Part shown: one piece after another, positions 5,058 through 5,977 of the stretch
Layout: the number at the start of each line of letters is the position of its first letter
How positions within the stretch are numbered: the stretch's first letter is position 1
Assembly: GCA_043769275.1 (NCBI GenBank)
Contig: JAYVJM010000082.1
Coordinates: 1 to 5,977, forward strand
Direction of reading: 5' to 3'
From: JAYVJM01 sp043769275
GTDB lineage: Bacteria > Pseudomonadota > Gammaproteobacteria > Pseudomonadales > UBA7239
DNA: 5,977 bases
Notes under the pieces: generated by a model
The model's input: the letters and a program-made list of their open reading frames with translations, nothing else
Databases searched by the model: none
Told to the model about the DNA's origin: nothing
Program-made: the position numbers and the translations under genes

Positions 5058-5852
5058 TCAGTTTTGTTCGGAACCAAGTTCTGTGGTGCGCCCCTCTACG
5101 CCCCAGTTGACCGCTGACCAGCTTGTTTCGCCCGTATTACGAACCAATATGGCATCAAGCATCGGTCGAGTATGGTATTCCGGGAACGTGGTGTAGGCGG
5201 TGCCAACGGCGATCTCTTGGCCACCGCTAGTAATGCTTTGTGCGATGATAACAAACTCCCCTGAGCGAGCGGCTTCTCGATGCCAAGACCGTGAATTGCC
5301 CGTGCTTTGAACAAAATATGGGCAGAAACACTGGCCCAAGCAGGCGAGAACGCGACTGTCTGACCGTGTTCCCTGCAAATTTCCATCGGTACCCGCTATG
5401 TTTTCAGCGTTTGTTTCTGCGCACAAAGCCGACACGCGGGCGTTAGGCCGCGAGCTTGTCCTGAGTAATGAGTCGCCTGCTTGCCTTGGGGCAGTGCAGG
5501 CGATTATCGCGTCAGATTTAGGTTGCTCATCTATTGCTGTTTCTGACGCGCTTGCCGTGCTTGCATTAGTACAGGCTGCTAATGTACTTGGCTGCGGTTC
5601 CTCTGTTATTGGCGCTCTTTGCAGGGGCTCCATTTCAATAGCGGTGCTCTCTGGCTGCTGTAACGTGCGGGATGTTACAAAGTTGCGGCACCATTGAAGC
5701 AGGCGGCTCATGTCATCAACGTAACACATGGTATAGCAGCAGGTGGCTAGCGACTGGGAAAAGGGCATATTTTCCTCGGGAGCAGCCTCATTGGATTCCC
5801 ACATCTGCGTTTGCTCATCGCGGGTCAGCGTAAGCCCGTCATTGCACTCCAC
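5058..5852 (-). CDS. Unrecognised cysteine-rich protein
   Basis: I do not recognise this 264-aa protein. The N-terminal part (about 1-60) has a cysteine cluster (C38, C39, C43, C55). The middle (about 65-165) is low-complexity and rich in Ala, Ser, Thr and Glu, like a flexible linker. The C-terminal part (about 168-255) starts with C171-x3-C175-x-C177 and continues with alternating polar and hydrophobic stretches (SGEFVIIAQSI, EIAVGTAYTTF, MLDAILVRN) suggesting beta strands. Eleven cysteines is high for a cytoplasmic bacterial protein and hints at metal binding. No signal peptide or membrane helix is seen. The GTG start (5850-5852) has AGAGGA at 8-nt spacing. The ATG at codon 29 (5766-5768) has GAGGA at a more canonical distance and would give 236 aa. 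The frame stays open upstream of the GTG to about 5937 with no further start codon, so the gene may have lost its 5' end to the adjacent IS. The opposite strand also has shorter ORFs, so coding status is probable rather than certain. Confidence 0.5.
   Translation of the reverse strand: MECNDGLTLTRDEQTQMWESNEAAPEENMPFSQSLATCCYTMCYVDDMSRLLQWCRNFVTSRTLQQPESTAIEMEPLQRAPITEEPQPSTLAACTNASTASASETAIDEQPKSDAIIACTAPRQAGDSLLRTSSRPNARVSALCAETNAENIAGTDGNLQGTRSDSRVLACLGQCFCPYFVQSTGNSRSWHREAARSGEFVIIAQSITSGGQEIAVGTAYTTFPEYHTRPMLDAILVRNTGETSWSAVNWGVEGRTTELGSEQN
5659..5679. repeat. TGTAAC/GTTACA inverted repeat, copy 1
   Basis: TGTAAC (5659-5664) and GTTACA (5674-5679) are reverse complements with a 9-nt spacer. 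The right arm is preceded by GAT, giving GATGTTAC, which is shared with the second copy at 5880-5895. The repeat lies inside the cysteine-rich ORF. Confidence 0.45.
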
Positions 5853-5879
5853 GACGAAAATCCTCTGCTGTTCATCCCA

Positions 5880-5895
5880 CGTAACTGATGTTACG
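5880..5895. repeat. CGTAAC/GTTACG inverted repeat, copy 2
   Basis: CGTAAC (5880-5885), a TGAT spacer and GTTACG (5890-5895) form a 6-bp dyad. It shares GTAAC and GATGTTAC with copy 1, and a lone CGTAAC occurs at 5720-5725. It sits 27 nt before the transposase ATG and 28 nt upstream of the orphan's GTG. It could be part of an IS end or a regulator site. Confidence 0.4.
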
Positions 5896-5921
5896 CAACC
5901 CTCCCCTGATAAGCTTGCCGA

Positions 5922-5977
5922 ATGAAAAAAGCCGACCTTGATTTATACACCGACTATTTGTTGAGCACTTTTGGTGC
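5922..5977 (+). CDS. Transposase, N-terminal start (partial, IS701-like)
   Basis: The window ends 18 codons into a gene whose product begins MKKADLDLYTDYLLSTFGA. From memory, this resembles the N-terminus of a DDE transposase group (IS701-like) that reads DLxxYTDYLxxxFG before a TATGLS motif. With so little sequence this is a recognition call rather than a demonstration. A stop codon in frame at 5910-5912 fixes the ATG at 5922 as the earliest start. No clear Shine-Dalgarno precedes it, which is common for transposases. The IS terminus must lie to the left, somewhere in or before 5853-5921, but no inverted repeat can be confirmed without the other end. Confidence 0.6.
   Translation, partial: MKKADLDLYTDYLLSTFG

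Noticed and set aside
5398..5697. Plus-strand 99-aa ORF opposite the cysteine-rich orphan
   Set aside because: It has no Shine-Dalgarno and looks like the complement of the Ala/Ser/Thr-rich linker; the minus frame is longer and has plausible start signals. It is not fully excluded.
1..5977. Composite transposon carrying the whole segment
   Set aside because: The two transposases appear to belong to different families, and no matching terminal repeats are visible at the edges.
1..5977. CRISPR array, tRNA, rRNA or riboswitch
   Set aside because: No regularly spaced direct repeats, cloverleaf-like arms or known conserved RNA cores were seen on either strand.

Overview
The window reads as a chromosomal segment of a gammaproteobacterium. 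The evidence is the closely spaced pgk-fba pair of proteobacterial type, a DUF2802 membrane protein, a Nit1/YbeM-type amidase and a PACE-family efflux protein. Base composition is moderate (roughly half GC by eye). Each edge carries a piece of a transposase gene, so the region is IS-rich. The genus cannot be fixed from this sequence.

Layout, left to right. Positions 2-106 hold the last codons of an IS630-type transposase (+). It runs out of frame into an unrecognised, probably 5'-truncated gene (72-596, +). A short gap containing a perfect 16-bp palindrome (620-635) separates that gene from a convergent two-gene glycolytic operon on the minus strand: pgk (1775-2983), then fba (682-1746). A 268-bp divergent intergenic region (2984-3251) serves pgk on one side and a DUF2802 single-pass membrane protein (3252-3647, +) on the other. 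After a short gap comes a nitrilase-superfamily amidase (3733-4557, +). Its 3' end overlaps by 15 bp the end of a convergent PACE efflux gene (4543-4977, -), and a strong hairpin covers both stop codons. Upstream of the PACE gene, on the same strand, is an unrecognised cysteine-rich ORF (5058-5852, -). The window ends in the first codons of a second, unrelated transposase (5922 onward, +).

Functionally, pgk and fba are central carbon enzymes: phosphoglycerate kinase and class II fructose-1,6-bisphosphate aldolase. They are presumably co-transcribed. The amidase is probably a metabolite-repair enzyme acting on deaminated glutathione, and the PACE protein a small proton-coupled drug or biocide exporter. 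These look like independent housekeeping or accessory genes rather than one pathway.

I did not find a convincing undescribed multi-gene system. The least explained parts are the cysteine-rich ORF with a repeated GTAAC/GATGTTAC inverted motif beside the right-hand transposase, and the truncated orphan beside the left-hand one.
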